A stretch of 64,000 bases of DNA from Leptospiraceae bacterium. Its GTDB lineage: Bacteria; Spirochaetota; Leptospiria; Leptospirales; Leptospiraceae. Position 1 is the first letter of the stretch; each line of letters starts with the position of its first letter. This document shows positions 1 to 9,399 of the stretch, piece after piece. Location: the NCBI GenBank assembly GCA_022402465.1, contig JAKRSH010000007.1, forward strand, positions 62,001-126,000, written 5' to 3'. The position numbers and the translations under genes were made by a program. The notes beneath the pieces were generated by a model. That model saw only the letters and a program-made list of their open reading frames with translations, did no database searches and was not told the origin of the DNA.

Positions 1-729
1 TCCGGCAAAACCATCCAAGCCAAAAAAGAGGTTCTACCAGATGGTTCCGGAATTAAAATTATCATGCCTGAGAATCTTGAAGAAGGAAATTATTCAGTTA
101 GCATTCAGAATTCTATAGGTAAACCTATTGAACAAAAGGTTCAATTAAATTCTAATGTGCCAACTCAAATTTCTAAGGTTGAGGTTAAAAGTGATTCAGA
201 AGATTCAAATTTAACAAACAATAATAGTGATAACCCTTTCATTAATACAAGTGGGAATAAAAAGACTAAATATGTTATTCCAATGCTATGGAGATCTGCT
301 TTAGTTCCTGGCTGGGGCCATGAATATGCTGGCAAACGTAACATAGCTTCAATATATTTCTATTCCTCAATTGTAACTGGATTGTATGCATTAAATCGTT
401 ACGGAGTGTATAATAAAAATCGCGATTCTTATGAAGAAGCATCGCGGAATTACTTGATATCAACTTTATCAGGCAACTCTTCTTTGGGAAATGCTTTATT
501 CTTTGAACAAGATATTACAACTAAATACAATGCTACACTAAACTCAAGATCGCAATTTAATTATTCTGCACAAGCTTTTAGCATTATTTATCTTGCATCT
601 CTTATTCATGCAATTATCAATGGGACACAATTGGAAGGAAGTCAAACCTTTCAATTTAATAGTACTCCCGAATATTTTAATAATGAAATAGGTACAAAAT
701 ATACTGTAATTTATAATTTTATCTACTAG
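1..729 (+). CDS. C-terminal part of a membrane/envelope protein (DUF5683-like), 5' end outside the window
   Basis: The reading frame is open from base 1 and ends at the TAG at 727-729, so the gene begins upstream of the window. The visible 242 residues start with a short beta-rich stretch followed by a Ser/Asn/Asp-rich linker. A segment 'WRSALVPGWGHEYAGKR' comes next, then hydrophobic helices. The pattern 'R-S-x-x-x-P-G-W-G-x-x-Y' with following helices resembles the DUF5683 type of small membrane domain, whose function is unknown. It lies 6 bases before the first DUF4139 gene, so the three genes probably form one operon. The family match is from memory of the motif; confidence is moderate. 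Confidence 0.5.
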   Translation, partial: SGKTIQAKKEVLPDGSGIKIIMPENLEEGNYSVSIQNSIGKPIEQKVQLNSNVPTQISKVEVKSDSEDSNLTNNNSDNPFINTSGNKKTKYVIPMLWRSALVPGWGHEYAGKRNIASIYFYSSIVTGLYALNRYGVYNKNRDSYEEASRNYLISTLSGNSSLGNALFFEQDITTKYNATLNSRSQFNYSAQAFSIIYLASLIHAIINGTQLEGSQTFQFNSTPEYFNNEIGTKYTVIYNFIY

Positions 730-735
730 GAGCAA

Positions 736-2772
736 ATGATGAAAAATCATTTTTGTATTAATCATTTTCTATTATTTCTCTTTTCTCCTTTCTTTATATG
801 CCAGGTAAATTCGCAAGAAATTTCAAACTTTGAGTTCCCAATAGCAAAGGTTCATTTTTATAGTTCGCAGGCAGATATTGAAAGATCAGGGGTGGTTCAA
901 ATCTCAAAAGGACGGAATTCCATAGAGATAAAAAATTTAACATCCAAGTTGGAAGATAGCTCAATTCGTATTCTAGTGAAGAACAAATCTCAAGAAGATA
1001 AAATTAAAATTCTTTCTCTAGAGGTCGAATCCAATCAATCAGAAGAAAATTATGAAGTTGAAATTCAAGAATCCGATGAACTAGTAAAATCATCTCAATT
1101 TAAATTAAAAAAATTAACAGATGAATATTTAAGTCTTCAAGAAGAAGAAAAAACAATAAAATCTATTCAATTTGCCAAAATCCCAGAAGGTAAAAACAAA
1201 AATTCTTCCATCTCCAATATCAATCTCAATCAATGGGGATCGAATCTAGATTTTGTACAGAATGCACTTAAAGAAAACCATTCCAAATCTATTAAACTAT
1301 TAGATGAAATTGATACAGCAAGATCAGAATTAAACCTAGCATTATTTATATCTAATAAATATAATTCTAGAAGAACGAAGTTTTCAAAATCACTTAAAAT
1401 TGAAATAGATTCAAAAGAAAGCCTACAGCTACCATTAACAATTATCTATAGAACATCAGGAGCAAGTTGGTATCCTGTTTACACAGCTAAACTTTTAGAT
1501 GATAAAGTTTCTCCAACTTTGAAATTAGTATCTTATGCATTGGTTAAAAATGAAACTGGAGAACCTTGGTTCAATATTAAATCTTCCTTTTCAGCTACAG
1601 ATCCTAATGAATCCGCTATTTTACCAACATTGAAACAATGGAAGATAGAAACTAGATTGATTTCTAAAAATGAAAAATCTTCTTTAAAGAAAAGAGCAGA
1701 ATCACCTTCTCCTTCCCAAGCTATACAAAATTATAATGACACACCCGAACTAGAAGCAGATGAATACCAAAAAGTTGCTAAACCTCGATCCAAAATTTTA
1801 AATAATAAGTCTTTACCATCGCAGGAATTTTATTCAAATAATTTAGCACAGGTTAAAGACAAAAGAGCAAATAGGAAATCTGAACAAACCCAAGAAGCAC
1901 TAGACAATTTTCAGTCGAATATTATGAATAGAGATCAAAATCTTTCGCAAGGAAGATATGAGGAAGCAATCAAGTATAGTAATGATGTTTTGCAAAATAT
2001 TGAATCTTTAAATCCTAAATTTAAAAAGCATTTTAAAGAAGAACAAATAGCTTCTGAAAATATAAAAAGACAAGCCCTTGAAATGCAGGAGAACAAAGAT
2101 TTGATATCTAAACTCATTCAACCAAAGTCTTCTAAGCGAGGATACGACTTTTATTATGAAGTGAATTCGAGCGAAACAATACCTTCAGACTCTGCTTATC
2201 GAAAAATATTCCTTTCTGAAAAATCACTTAGCACTGATTTATATTTTGAAGCAAATCCTGTAATGCAAAATTTGAGCTTTCTCATAGGTCAGGTTTCTTA
2301 TAAAGATTCTAATCCTATTCTCGAAGGTCCCTTATCTATCTTTCATAATTTTGATTATTTGGGCGAATCAATTCTCAATAATGTATCCAATAACCAACCA
2401 TTTAAATTGAATCTTGGTGCAGATGAAGACATACAGGTTACAAGATCTATTGAAAAATTTAGAGAGATTACAGGAATCATTAATAAATCATACAATAACA
2501 AATTCAATGTTAGCATTAAAGTTAAAAATCGAAAAAAAATTCCAGTAGTCATTGATATTTTTGAACGAATTCCTATGCCATCCAATGATCTTGTAAATGT
2601 AAATATAGGAAAAATGAATCTTCAGCCACTTGAAGTGGACAAAAATTACGGTTTGTACAAATTCCGATTGAATCTTCCGCCCAATAAAGAAGAAATTATT
2701 AAGATTGAATACAATTTGAATCATTCAACAGAAGTACAACCTTCATTTAATGAAGCAGGTAAAGAGTGGTAG
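736..2772 (+). CDS. Exported DUF4139/DUF4140-family protein (first of a tandem pair)
   Basis: This 678-residue protein begins with a signal peptide (hydrophobic residues about 8-25). A DUF4140-like N-terminal segment follows (IAKVHFYSSQADIERSG), then a long coiled coil (about 100-210). The DUF4139 core opens with 'YRTSGASWYPVYTAKL' and ends in a beta-rich region with 'VVIDIFERIPMP'. A polar insert of about 170 residues (roughly 320-490), including a TPR-like helical stretch, interrupts the core. The family includes MucoidY-inhibitor-like proteins of unknown biochemical role, usually envelope-associated. AGGAG at 728-732 sits 3 bases before ATG 736 and 6 before ATG 739, so either Met may start. 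The next gene begins 2 bases after the stop. Confidence 0.75.
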   Translation: MMKNHFCINHFLLFLFSPFFICQVNSQEISNFEFPIAKVHFYSSQADIERSGVVQISKGRNSIEIKNLTSKLEDSSIRILVKNKSQEDKIKILSLEVESNQSEENYEVEIQESDELVKSSQFKLKKLTDEYLSLQEEEKTIKSIQFAKIPEGKNKNSSISNINLNQWGSNLDFVQNALKENHSKSIKLLDEIDTARSELNLALFISNKYNSRRTKFSKSLKIEIDSKESLQLPLTIIYRTSGASWYPVYTAKLLDDKVSPTLKLVSYALVKNETGEPWFNIKSSFSATDPNESAILPTLKQWKIETRLISKNEKSSLKKRAESPSPSQAIQNYNDTPELEADEYQKVAKPRSKILNNKSLPSQEFYSNNLAQVKDKRANRKSEQTQEALDNFQSNIMNRDQNLSQGRYEEAIKYSNDVLQNIESLNPKFKKHFKEEQIASENIKRQALEMQENKDLISKLIQPKSSKRGYDFYYEVNSSETIPSDSAYRKIFLSEKSLSTDLYFEANPVMQNLSFLIGQVSYKDSNPILEGPLSIFHNFDYLGESILNNVSNNQPFKLNLGADEDIQVTRSIEKFREITGIINKSYNNKFNVSIKVKNRKKIPVVIDIFERIPMPSNDLVNVNIGKMNLQPLEVDKNYGLYKFRLNLPPNKEEIIKIEYNLNHSTEVQPSFNEAGKEW

Positions 2773-2774
2773 CC

Positions 2775-4472
2775 ATGAAAGTATTAGATATAAGAACTCT
2801 TTTCTCTTCGTTATTATTCATTAAACGTAGAAATCAATTCTCTAAGCAATTACTACTTATAATTGTTATAGTTCTCAATTACTCTCTTTACTCTCAAGAA
2901 AGAAAATACAATTTTCAGCCTGCGATAAAAGATGTTATTGTTTACCCAGATAGAGCTATGCTTCTTAGAACGGACAAACTGAACCTAAAAGTAGGTAAGC
3001 ATCTTCTTATTTTCGATTCGGCATCTGTTCAGCTCGATATCAATAGTCTTCGAGGATTCACAAATGACAAAGACTTAATTATAAATGGTATATCTACTCA
3101 TCTAGATAAAAAACAAAATAGTAATTCTAAAGAATACCGTGATTTAGAAATTAAGCTGCAAGATTTAGAACTTAAAAAGGATCTTGAAATAAAAAATATA
3201 GAAAGAATCAATCACGATTTAAAATTAATTGATGAATATGCTAAGTTTCTATCATTTTCTATTTCTGAAAATTCTAAAGCATCTGAATCAAATTCAAAAG
3301 AGCAATCTTGGGTAGATGCTTTTCAGTTTTTGAATAGAAGGAAAAATCTTGCGCGAACAGAAAATCAAAAATCAGAAATAATTGTAGCAGATTTAAAAAA
3401 AGAAATTATTAAAACAAATGAAGCTCTTGATAAAATCAAATCTTTAAATGATAAAACATTTCGAAGAGTTGAACTTAATGTCCAAGTGTTGGCTGAAAAG
3501 AATTTTGAAATTGGATTTTATTATGTAATTTATGGTGCATCATGGACAGTTTCTTATGGAGCGCATTTAGAATCTAATGGTTCATTAAGATTAGATTATT
3601 TTGGAAATATAAAACAAGAAACTGGTGAAGATTGGGAAAATATTTCTCTAAAACTTTCTACAGCATCCCCTTCTCGCGCAGCAAATAGAGTTCCTTTGAA
3701 ATCTCAATTTGTATATGGAAATAAATTTTCCACCAAACAAGAATATTTTCAATCAGAATCAGTAGCCGAATCGAATCCAGAAGAAGAATCTTCTGGGGAA
3801 GAGATCTCAGTTGACAGCTTAACTGATTCTGATCCAACAATCGAATCTCAGTCTGGATCCGTTTTATTTGTCATTGAAGAAAAAGCAAATATACCTTCCT
3901 TGCAAAAAACCCATAAAGTTTTAATTGCTGAAATCCATGAAAAGTCCGTAGAATCAAAATATAGAATCGTAGGCTCATTACACCCTAGTGCTCATCTAGC
4001 TGTACAATTGCAAAATTTAAAGAACTTTCCTTTTCTAGCAGGTAGTATTGATTCATTTCGTGGAAATAATTTTACTGGTAAATCTAACTTAGAATATACT
4101 CCACCCGGTCAGAAATCGATCATTGGCTTTGGTATAGATAGATCTGTTGATTTTGATAGAAGTGTAAAGACTTTTAAAGAGAATGGAAATACATTAAGTA
4201 CTAATTTAAGTTTTCATACATCAATTGATCTAGAAATTACAAACCGTACAGATAAAGTACAAAAAGTTTCTATTTTAGAACGAATTCCAGTTTCAGAGGT
4301 TGAGGAAGTTATAGTTGAAATGATGGATGATACAAGCCAAGGATACATTTTAGAATCAAGAGGAATTCTAAGATGGGATACTGATCTTAAACCTAAAGAA
4401 AATAAAAAGATTCTACTTCATTATAAGGTAAAAACTCCGGCAAATTTTCCAGGATCAGTTTATGGCTCTTAA
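2775..4472 (+). CDS. Exported DUF4139-family protein (second of a tandem pair)
   Basis: A paralogue of the preceding gene with the same plan: N-terminal signal or anchor, a DUF4140-like segment (IKDVIVYPDRAMLLRTDKL), a coiled coil (about 110-220), then the DUF4139 core with 'YYVIYGASWTVSYGAHL'. An acidic Ser/Glu insert (about 330-380) replaces the long insert of its neighbour. The C-terminus again carries the 'VSILERIPVSE' signature. A GTG at 2766 lies in frame, but ATG at 2775, two bases after the previous stop and downstream of AAGAG, is the more natural start. Tandem placement and translational coupling suggest the two products act together; the role is unknown. Confidence 0.75.
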   Translation: MKVLDIRTLFSSLLFIKRRNQFSKQLLLIIVIVLNYSLYSQERKYNFQPAIKDVIVYPDRAMLLRTDKLNLKVGKHLLIFDSASVQLDINSLRGFTNDKDLIINGISTHLDKKQNSNSKEYRDLEIKLQDLELKKDLEIKNIERINHDLKLIDEYAKFLSFSISENSKASESNSKEQSWVDAFQFLNRRKNLARTENQKSEIIVADLKKEIIKTNEALDKIKSLNDKTFRRVELNVQVLAEKNFEIGFYYVIYGASWTVSYGAHLESNGSLRLDYFGNIKQETGEDWENISLKLSTASPSRAANRVPLKSQFVYGNKFSTKQEYFQSESVAESNPEEESSGEEISVDSLTDSDPTIESQSGSVLFVIEEKANIPSLQKTHKVLIAEIHEKSVESKYRIVGSLHPSAHLAVQLQNLKNFPFLAGSIDSFRGNNFTGKSNLEYTPPGQKSIIGFGIDRSVDFDRSVKTFKENGNTLSTNLSFHTSIDLEITNRTDKVQKVSILERIPVSEVEEVIVEMMDDTSQGYILESRGILRWDTDLKPKENKKILLHYKVKTPANFPGSVYGS

Positions 4473-4675
4473 TCCGAATTAAATCACCAAGAGATTTGGA
4501 ATCAATCTTCCCATACACTGCGAAATTAATGATATTGATTCTCATTCTTATTAATTTTAAAACGAAAGAAGTCATTTTCAAAGAACCTAACATTCGAGTT
4601 TCCATTTATAAAGTATTTTGGTCTAAACTCTTTTTTTAGGTAGTATTTCATGAAAATTTATCTATTCTGCCTTTA

Positions 4676-7600
4676 ATGAATCAGATCTGGAAAATGAGAA
4701 GGTTAGGAGAATTACTTACTCTTAGTTATATACTATTTTTTACACCAATCTACTCTGAAAGCGTACTTGCCCAAGATGGAGTCATTCAATTAAAGGATGA
4801 AATGATTGATTCTTCGGTAATCTCCCTAGAGGGAAATTGGGATTTTTATTGGCAGAAATTTATTTCATCAGATCTAGATTTAAATCGAGAAAAATCTAAA
4901 CTGCATCTTAGTGTACCCGGATTATGGAATGATTTAGATATAGATGGAAATCAAATCACTGGACAAGGATTCGCTTCATATCGATTGATTATTGATTCTC
5001 CTAGATCCTTTCGTGCAGGGATCCGTATTCCAGACTTTTCAACAGCGTACAAAGTGTACTGGAATGGGAATCAAATTGCAGAAGCTGGGCGAATATCGGA
5101 CAAGAAAGAAGAACATGCCCCCAAATATTTTGTCTCTCTAGAACCTGTTGATGTTAATATCGGACAGAATGAACTAATAATTCATATTTCAAATTATTCA
5201 CACTATAAAGGTGGGCTTTGGGAGAAAGTAAAATTTGGAAAATGGGAGAACATTAGAGAAGAATATCTTATCGATTTATTATCTGAGATCTTCCTAGCAG
5301 GAGCAATTTTCATAATATCTTTGTACCATTTCGGTATTTACTTTTTACGAAGAACTGAGAAATCAGCTTTGTACTTTGCCTTATTTTGTTTGGTAATAAC
5401 AGTTAGAATACTAACTGTAGGTGGAAGATTTCTATTTGTTGTTATGCCATGGATACCATGGGAAATCGGAATGAATTTAGAATACAATTCCTATTATTTT
5501 GCACCTATATTTTTTATTTTATTTGTTAGAGAAGTATATCCAAAATTCACAAGTAATCTTTTAATCAATATTTCGATAGCCTTCGTTACTATTTATTCAA
5601 TTATTATTTTGATTTTACCAGCGACTATATACCCACTAGTAAATAATTTTTTTCATCTAGGAACTCTATTTATGATAGGTCAAGGCATTTATGCTGTTAT
5701 TCGGGCTATCTTAGTTAAAGAAAAAGGATCCATAGCATTTGCTCTGGGACTTATACCAATCGTATTAACAACAATTAATGATATACTCTTCTCTATGCTG
5801 ATTGTTAAGACTTTTCAAATGATATCAATTGGTTTATTCCTATTTATATTCTCACAAGCATTTTTACTATCGATGAGATTCTCAAAAGCATTTCATGACG
5901 TCGAAAAATTTTCTAAAAAATTGCTTTCTTTAGATAAAATGAAGGATGAATTTTTAGCAAACACTTCACATGAACTCAGAACTCCTCTAAATGGTATCAT
6001 AGGAATAGCCGAGTCTATGGTTGATGGAGCGACAGGGAAAATTTCATCTGAGCAAAATCTAAATCTATCAATGATAATTTCCAGTGCTAAACGTCTTGCA
6101 AGTTTAGTGAATGATATATTAGATTTTTCTAAAATGAAAAATCGAGAAATCCAGCTTAAAGAAAAATCTATCAATCTATCTGCAATTATCGATTTAGTGA
6201 TAGCTACCTCTAAGCCATTGTACCAATCAAAAGGAATTAAAATTTACAACAAATTAACAAATTCAACTCCAGAAATTTACGGAGATGAAGAACGAATCCA
6301 ACAAATCCTCTACAACCTAATTGGAAATGCAATTAAGTTTACTGAACATGGACAAATAATTATTTCATCTGAGATAGAGAGTAAATTCTTGAAGATTTCA
6401 ATTAAGGATACAGGAGTTGGAATTCCTAGCAATAAATTAGATGACATATTTTTATCTTTTGAGCAGGTAGATTCCTCAACTACAAGAATGTATGGTGGAA
6501 CAGGACTTGGACTAGCCATATCAAAGAAGTTGGTTGAACTCCATAGAGGCAAGATTTGGGCTGAATCTGAATTAGGAAAAGGTTCCTGTTTTTATTTTAC
6601 ATTACCTCTCTCACAAGAAACTTCAGGAAGAAGTTCTAATACTTATAAATTAAATCAATCCAATGAAAATATATTCAAAAACTTTTCTGAAGAAATGGAT
6701 GCAGTTGCTGTACAATTTGAATCTGGTAGTCTAGAATCAAATTTCCCTAGTGCTGGCAAAATTCAAATACTCAATCAGATTCCGAATATATTGATTGTTG
6801 ATGATGAACCTATCAATAGACAAGTTTTAAAAAACCATCTAAAATTAGAAAAATTTAATCTAATAGAAGCAAGTAGTGGTATAGAAGCACTAGAATTGAT
6901 TTCAAAACACAATAACTTTGATTTGGTTATACTTGACGTAATGATGCCAATGATGAATGGATATGAAGTTTGTATGGAATTGCGAAAATCAAATTCTTAT
7001 CAAAAGCTTCCTGTTTTAATTCTAACTGCTAAAAACTTAATACAAGATATTGTGACAGGCCTAGAAGCAGGAGCGAATGATTATTTGTCTAAACCTTTTG
7101 ATAAGAGAGAATTGATTACTAGAGTTAGGAATCTATTAATCTTAAAAAGAGCCGTCACGGAAGAATCCAGATATATGGCTTATAAAAATGAATTGGTTGT
7201 TGCTAAAAATTTGCAAGAATCTATTCTTCCTGAGTATCCACCAATTTTAGCAGGACTCACATTTTCTTATGACTATACTCCCATGGAGCAAGTTGGTGGT
7301 GATTTCTTTGATTTTCATAAATTTGAAGAGAATAAAATTGGAGTCATTATAGCAGATGTCTCTGGACATGGTGTCCCAGCAGCTTTAATCGCTGCTATGT
7401 TTAAAATCGCTTCCTCTATTCAATATGAAAAGTCTCAGAACACTAATGATTTACTTTATAGTATTAATAAAACCTTAATGGGTAAAATGAAAAATTCTTT
7501 CATTACTGCATCCTACATTATTCTAGATCTTCATGAAAGAAAGCTTCTTCATGCTAGAGCTGGACATCCACCATTACTCATACTAGATAAAGAAAACAAA

Positions 7601-7909
7601 ACCATATATGAATCTTTACCTAAAGGTATGATGATAGGATTAAGTCATAAGCCTACCTTTGAAGTAGAAGAGATTCAATTAATTGGCAACAAAAGAATTG
7701 CATTATATACGGATGGAATCATAGAAGCGAGAAATCCTCGTGGAGAATTGTATTCTACTGAAAGATTTATGCAGCAAATAAAGTTGACTATGCATTTAGA
7801 AACTCACGATGCAATCTTAGCAATTAAGGAAAATATATTTGAATGGTCTAATTCAAAATACCTTGAAGACGATTTAACTCTTATCTTAATTGATGTTAAC
7901 TTAACTTAG
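4676..7909 (+). CDS. 7TM-DISM hybrid histidine kinase with receiver and SpoIIE-type PP2C phosphatase
   Basis: A 1077-residue membrane signalling protein. Order of domains: a signal/anchor; an extracytoplasmic jelly-roll 7TMR-DISMED-type sensor (about 35-190); seven membrane helices (about 200-405); a HisKA dimerisation domain with the phospho-acceptor His near residue 432 in 'NTSHELRTPLNG'. A HATPase follows, with an N box near 545, 'DTGVGIP' near 578 and 'GGTGLGLA' near 608. A receiver has its phospho-acceptor Asp near 756 in 'ILDVMMPMMNG'. The C-terminal PP2C/SpoIIE domain (from about 840) has intact metal-site motifs 'GGDFFDF', 'ADVSGHG', 'YTDGI' and 'DDLTL'. All catalytic residues appear present, so phosphorelay output is probably protein dephosphorylation rather than DNA binding. 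No good ribosome site precedes ATG 4676; ATG 4694 is an alternative. Confidence 0.9.
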   Translation: MNQIWKMRRLGELLTLSYILFFTPIYSESVLAQDGVIQLKDEMIDSSVISLEGNWDFYWQKFISSDLDLNREKSKLHLSVPGLWNDLDIDGNQITGQGFASYRLIIDSPRSFRAGIRIPDFSTAYKVYWNGNQIAEAGRISDKKEEHAPKYFVSLEPVDVNIGQNELIIHISNYSHYKGGLWEKVKFGKWENIREEYLIDLLSEIFLAGAIFIISLYHFGIYFLRRTEKSALYFALFCLVITVRILTVGGRFLFVVMPWIPWEIGMNLEYNSYYFAPIFFILFVREVYPKFTSNLLINISIAFVTIYSIIILILPATIYPLVNNFFHLGTLFMIGQGIYAVIRAILVKEKGSIAFALGLIPIVLTTINDILFSMLIVKTFQMISIGLFLFIFSQAFLLSMRFSKAFHDVEKFSKKLLSLDKMKDEFLANTSHELRTPLNGIIGIAESMVDGATGKISSEQNLNLSMIISSAKRLASLVNDILDFSKMKNREIQLKEKSINLSAIIDLVIATSKPLYQSKGIKIYNKLTNSTPEIYGDEERIQQILYNLIGNAIKFTEHGQIIISSEIESKFLKISIKDTGVGIPSNKLDDIFLSFEQVDSSTTRMYGGTGLGLAISKKLVELHRGKIWAESELGKGSCFYFTLPLSQETSGRSSNTYKLNQSNENIFKNFSEEMDAVAVQFESGSLESNFPSAGKIQILNQIPNILIVDDEPINRQVLKNHLKLEKFNLIEASSGIEALELISKHNNFDLVILDVMMPMMNGYEVCMELRKSNSYQKLPVLILTAKNLIQDIVTGLEAGANDYLSKPFDKRELITRVRNLLILKRAVTEESRYMAYKNELVVAKNLQESILPEYPPILAGLTFSYDYTPMEQVGGDFFDFHKFEENKIGVIIADVSGHGVPAALIAAMFKIASSIQYEKSQNTNDLLYSINKTLMGKMKNSFITASYIILDLHERKLLHARAGHPPLLILDKENKTIYESLPKGMMIGLSHKPTFEVEEIQLIGNKRIALYTDGIIEARNPRGELYSTERFMQQIKLTMHLETHDAILAIKENIFEWSNSKYLEDDLTLILIDVNLT

Positions 7910-7910
7910 T

Positions 7911-9245
7911 CTACCAACTTCCTCCATAACCACCACCTCCAGATCTTCCACCTCCCCATGAACTAGAACTTGAGCTGGAAGAAGATGAGGAGCTGTAGGA
8001 ACTAGAACGAATACTCGAAGATGAATAACTAGATGAGGAAGAAGAACTTGAAGAAGGTTCTGGTCTTTTTGCTTTAATTGTCTCATATTTAAACTCGTTG
8101 CCACAATTCTTGCAGACATCTTTCCATTCTTCAAGGCCTGTACTCGTTGTTGTTGCATAAACTTTAGTTCTTATGTATTTACTTTCATTTGTATAAAAAT
8201 AACATTTGTTACAATAATTTATCTTATAACTCTTGAGCATGATTTTTTCTTTTTTAGTATGACCACAACTAGAACAGAGCCAAACTTCTGTTTTAGCATT
8301 CCCCATGCTTTCTTCTTTTAATTCACCCGCTACTTTATGACTCAGTGATTTATGTCTAGATAATCTTTCAAAGCTATGCTTCTTACATGCTTCGCAATCT
8401 TTTAGATCCTCTTCCAATTCTTTCCTCATAAAATGAAGAAACAATGCTACAAGTATCATTGGTAAGAAAAAAGGAATTGCCAGTAACCAGAAATAAGGAT
8501 TCCACTTTTCTTTCCTAAGACTTTCTTTTCTTGTTGCAAAATCTGCATCCGCTTCGGTCTTCTCAACATAATGACCTATAAACATAAATAATATAAAAAT
8601 GCTAATTAGTACGTACATTATACCGAATAACCAATACAACCATTCATAGCCTTCTTGAATAAAAGGCTCATTCTCTGAAATATACTCTTGAGCCTCAGCA
8701 ATAATTTGTTGATTTCTAGCTTTTTTCTCTTCAGGTGATAGATTTTTTTGTTCCGTTAGAATTCTTTTAATCTCTATCAGGGTATCATAAATTCCTACAG
8801 TCGTATCTTGGGATTTTAATTTAGGAACCAAGAATTGTTCCGAAATTCTTCTTAGCAAAATATCAGGTAGAGTTCCTTCCAATCCATATCCAACTTCAAA
8901 TTCAAATCTACGTTGATCCATTACGAAAAGAAACAATAAACCATTATCTGAACCAGCATGTCCTATCCCCCATTTCTGAAAGAGATTCACTGCAAAATCT
9001 TTAGGAACTTCTTCTCCAATGGAAGGAAGTATAACAAGAGCTATCTGCACTTCCGTTGTGTCTTCTATTTCTTTCAATAAATTATTCAATACAAGTTCAT
9101 CATCAATGTGAATTATATTGGCCATATCAACCATATAAGCATCATCAAATTTAGGATTGGGAACGGAAGAGACAGTGTAGGATTCTGAATAGAGCAATAT
9201 TGGATGAATCAGAGTGATAAAGATAAGTAATTTAAATTTTTCCAT
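7911..9245 (-). CDS. TPM-domain membrane protein with zinc-ribbon-like region and Ser/Gly-rich tail
   Basis: The 444-residue product has a signal peptide (1-20) and a TPM domain (about 30-170, with 'LPSIGEEVPKDFAVNLFQKWGIG' features split across positions 75-100). Two membrane helices lie near 205 and 260. Between about 285 and 395 four CxxC pairs (CEAC, CSSC, CNKC, CKNC) look like a pair of zinc ribbons. The tail is a long Ser run ending in Gly-rich 'GGGGYGGSW', as in the YgcG-type members of the TPM family. TPM proteins act in the periplasm or at membranes, but the exact activity here cannot be told. The gene converges on the sensor kinase, with one base between the two stops. Confidence 0.8.
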   Translation of the reverse strand: MEKFKLLIFITLIHPILLYSESYTVSSVPNPKFDDAYMVDMANIIHIDDELVLNNLLKEIEDTTEVQIALVILPSIGEEVPKDFAVNLFQKWGIGHAGSDNGLLFLFVMDQRRFEFEVGYGLEGTLPDILLRRISEQFLVPKLKSQDTTVGIYDTLIEIKRILTEQKNLSPEEKKARNQQIIAEAQEYISENEPFIQEGYEWLYWLFGIMYVLISIFILFMFIGHYVEKTEADADFATRKESLRKEKWNPYFWLLAIPFFLPMILVALFLHFMRKELEEDLKDCEACKKHSFERLSRHKSLSHKVAGELKEESMGNAKTEVWLCSSCGHTKKEKIMLKSYKINYCNKCYFYTNESKYIRTKVYATTTSTGLEEWKDVCKNCGNEFKYETIKAKRPEPSSSSSSSSSYSSSSIRSSSYSSSSSSSSSSSSWGGGRSGGGGYGGSW

Positions 9246-9399
9246 AGGAGAGCCTCTTTAAAGAAAAAACAATACAAATTTGTTTCAATTGAATGAATTT
9301 ATATTGAATATCTATCTTTGCAAGAATAAAAGTTTGAAGGATAGACCTTGCCTCCTATGTTGGAATCAAGTTTGTAATTGTAAAAGAGTCTCTTCGAAT

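Noticed and set aside
9280-9399. TTG-initiated 40-residue extension of the chromate transporter
   Set aside because: The extension is Cys/Lys-rich and unlike family N-termini; ATG 9400 has a ribosome site.
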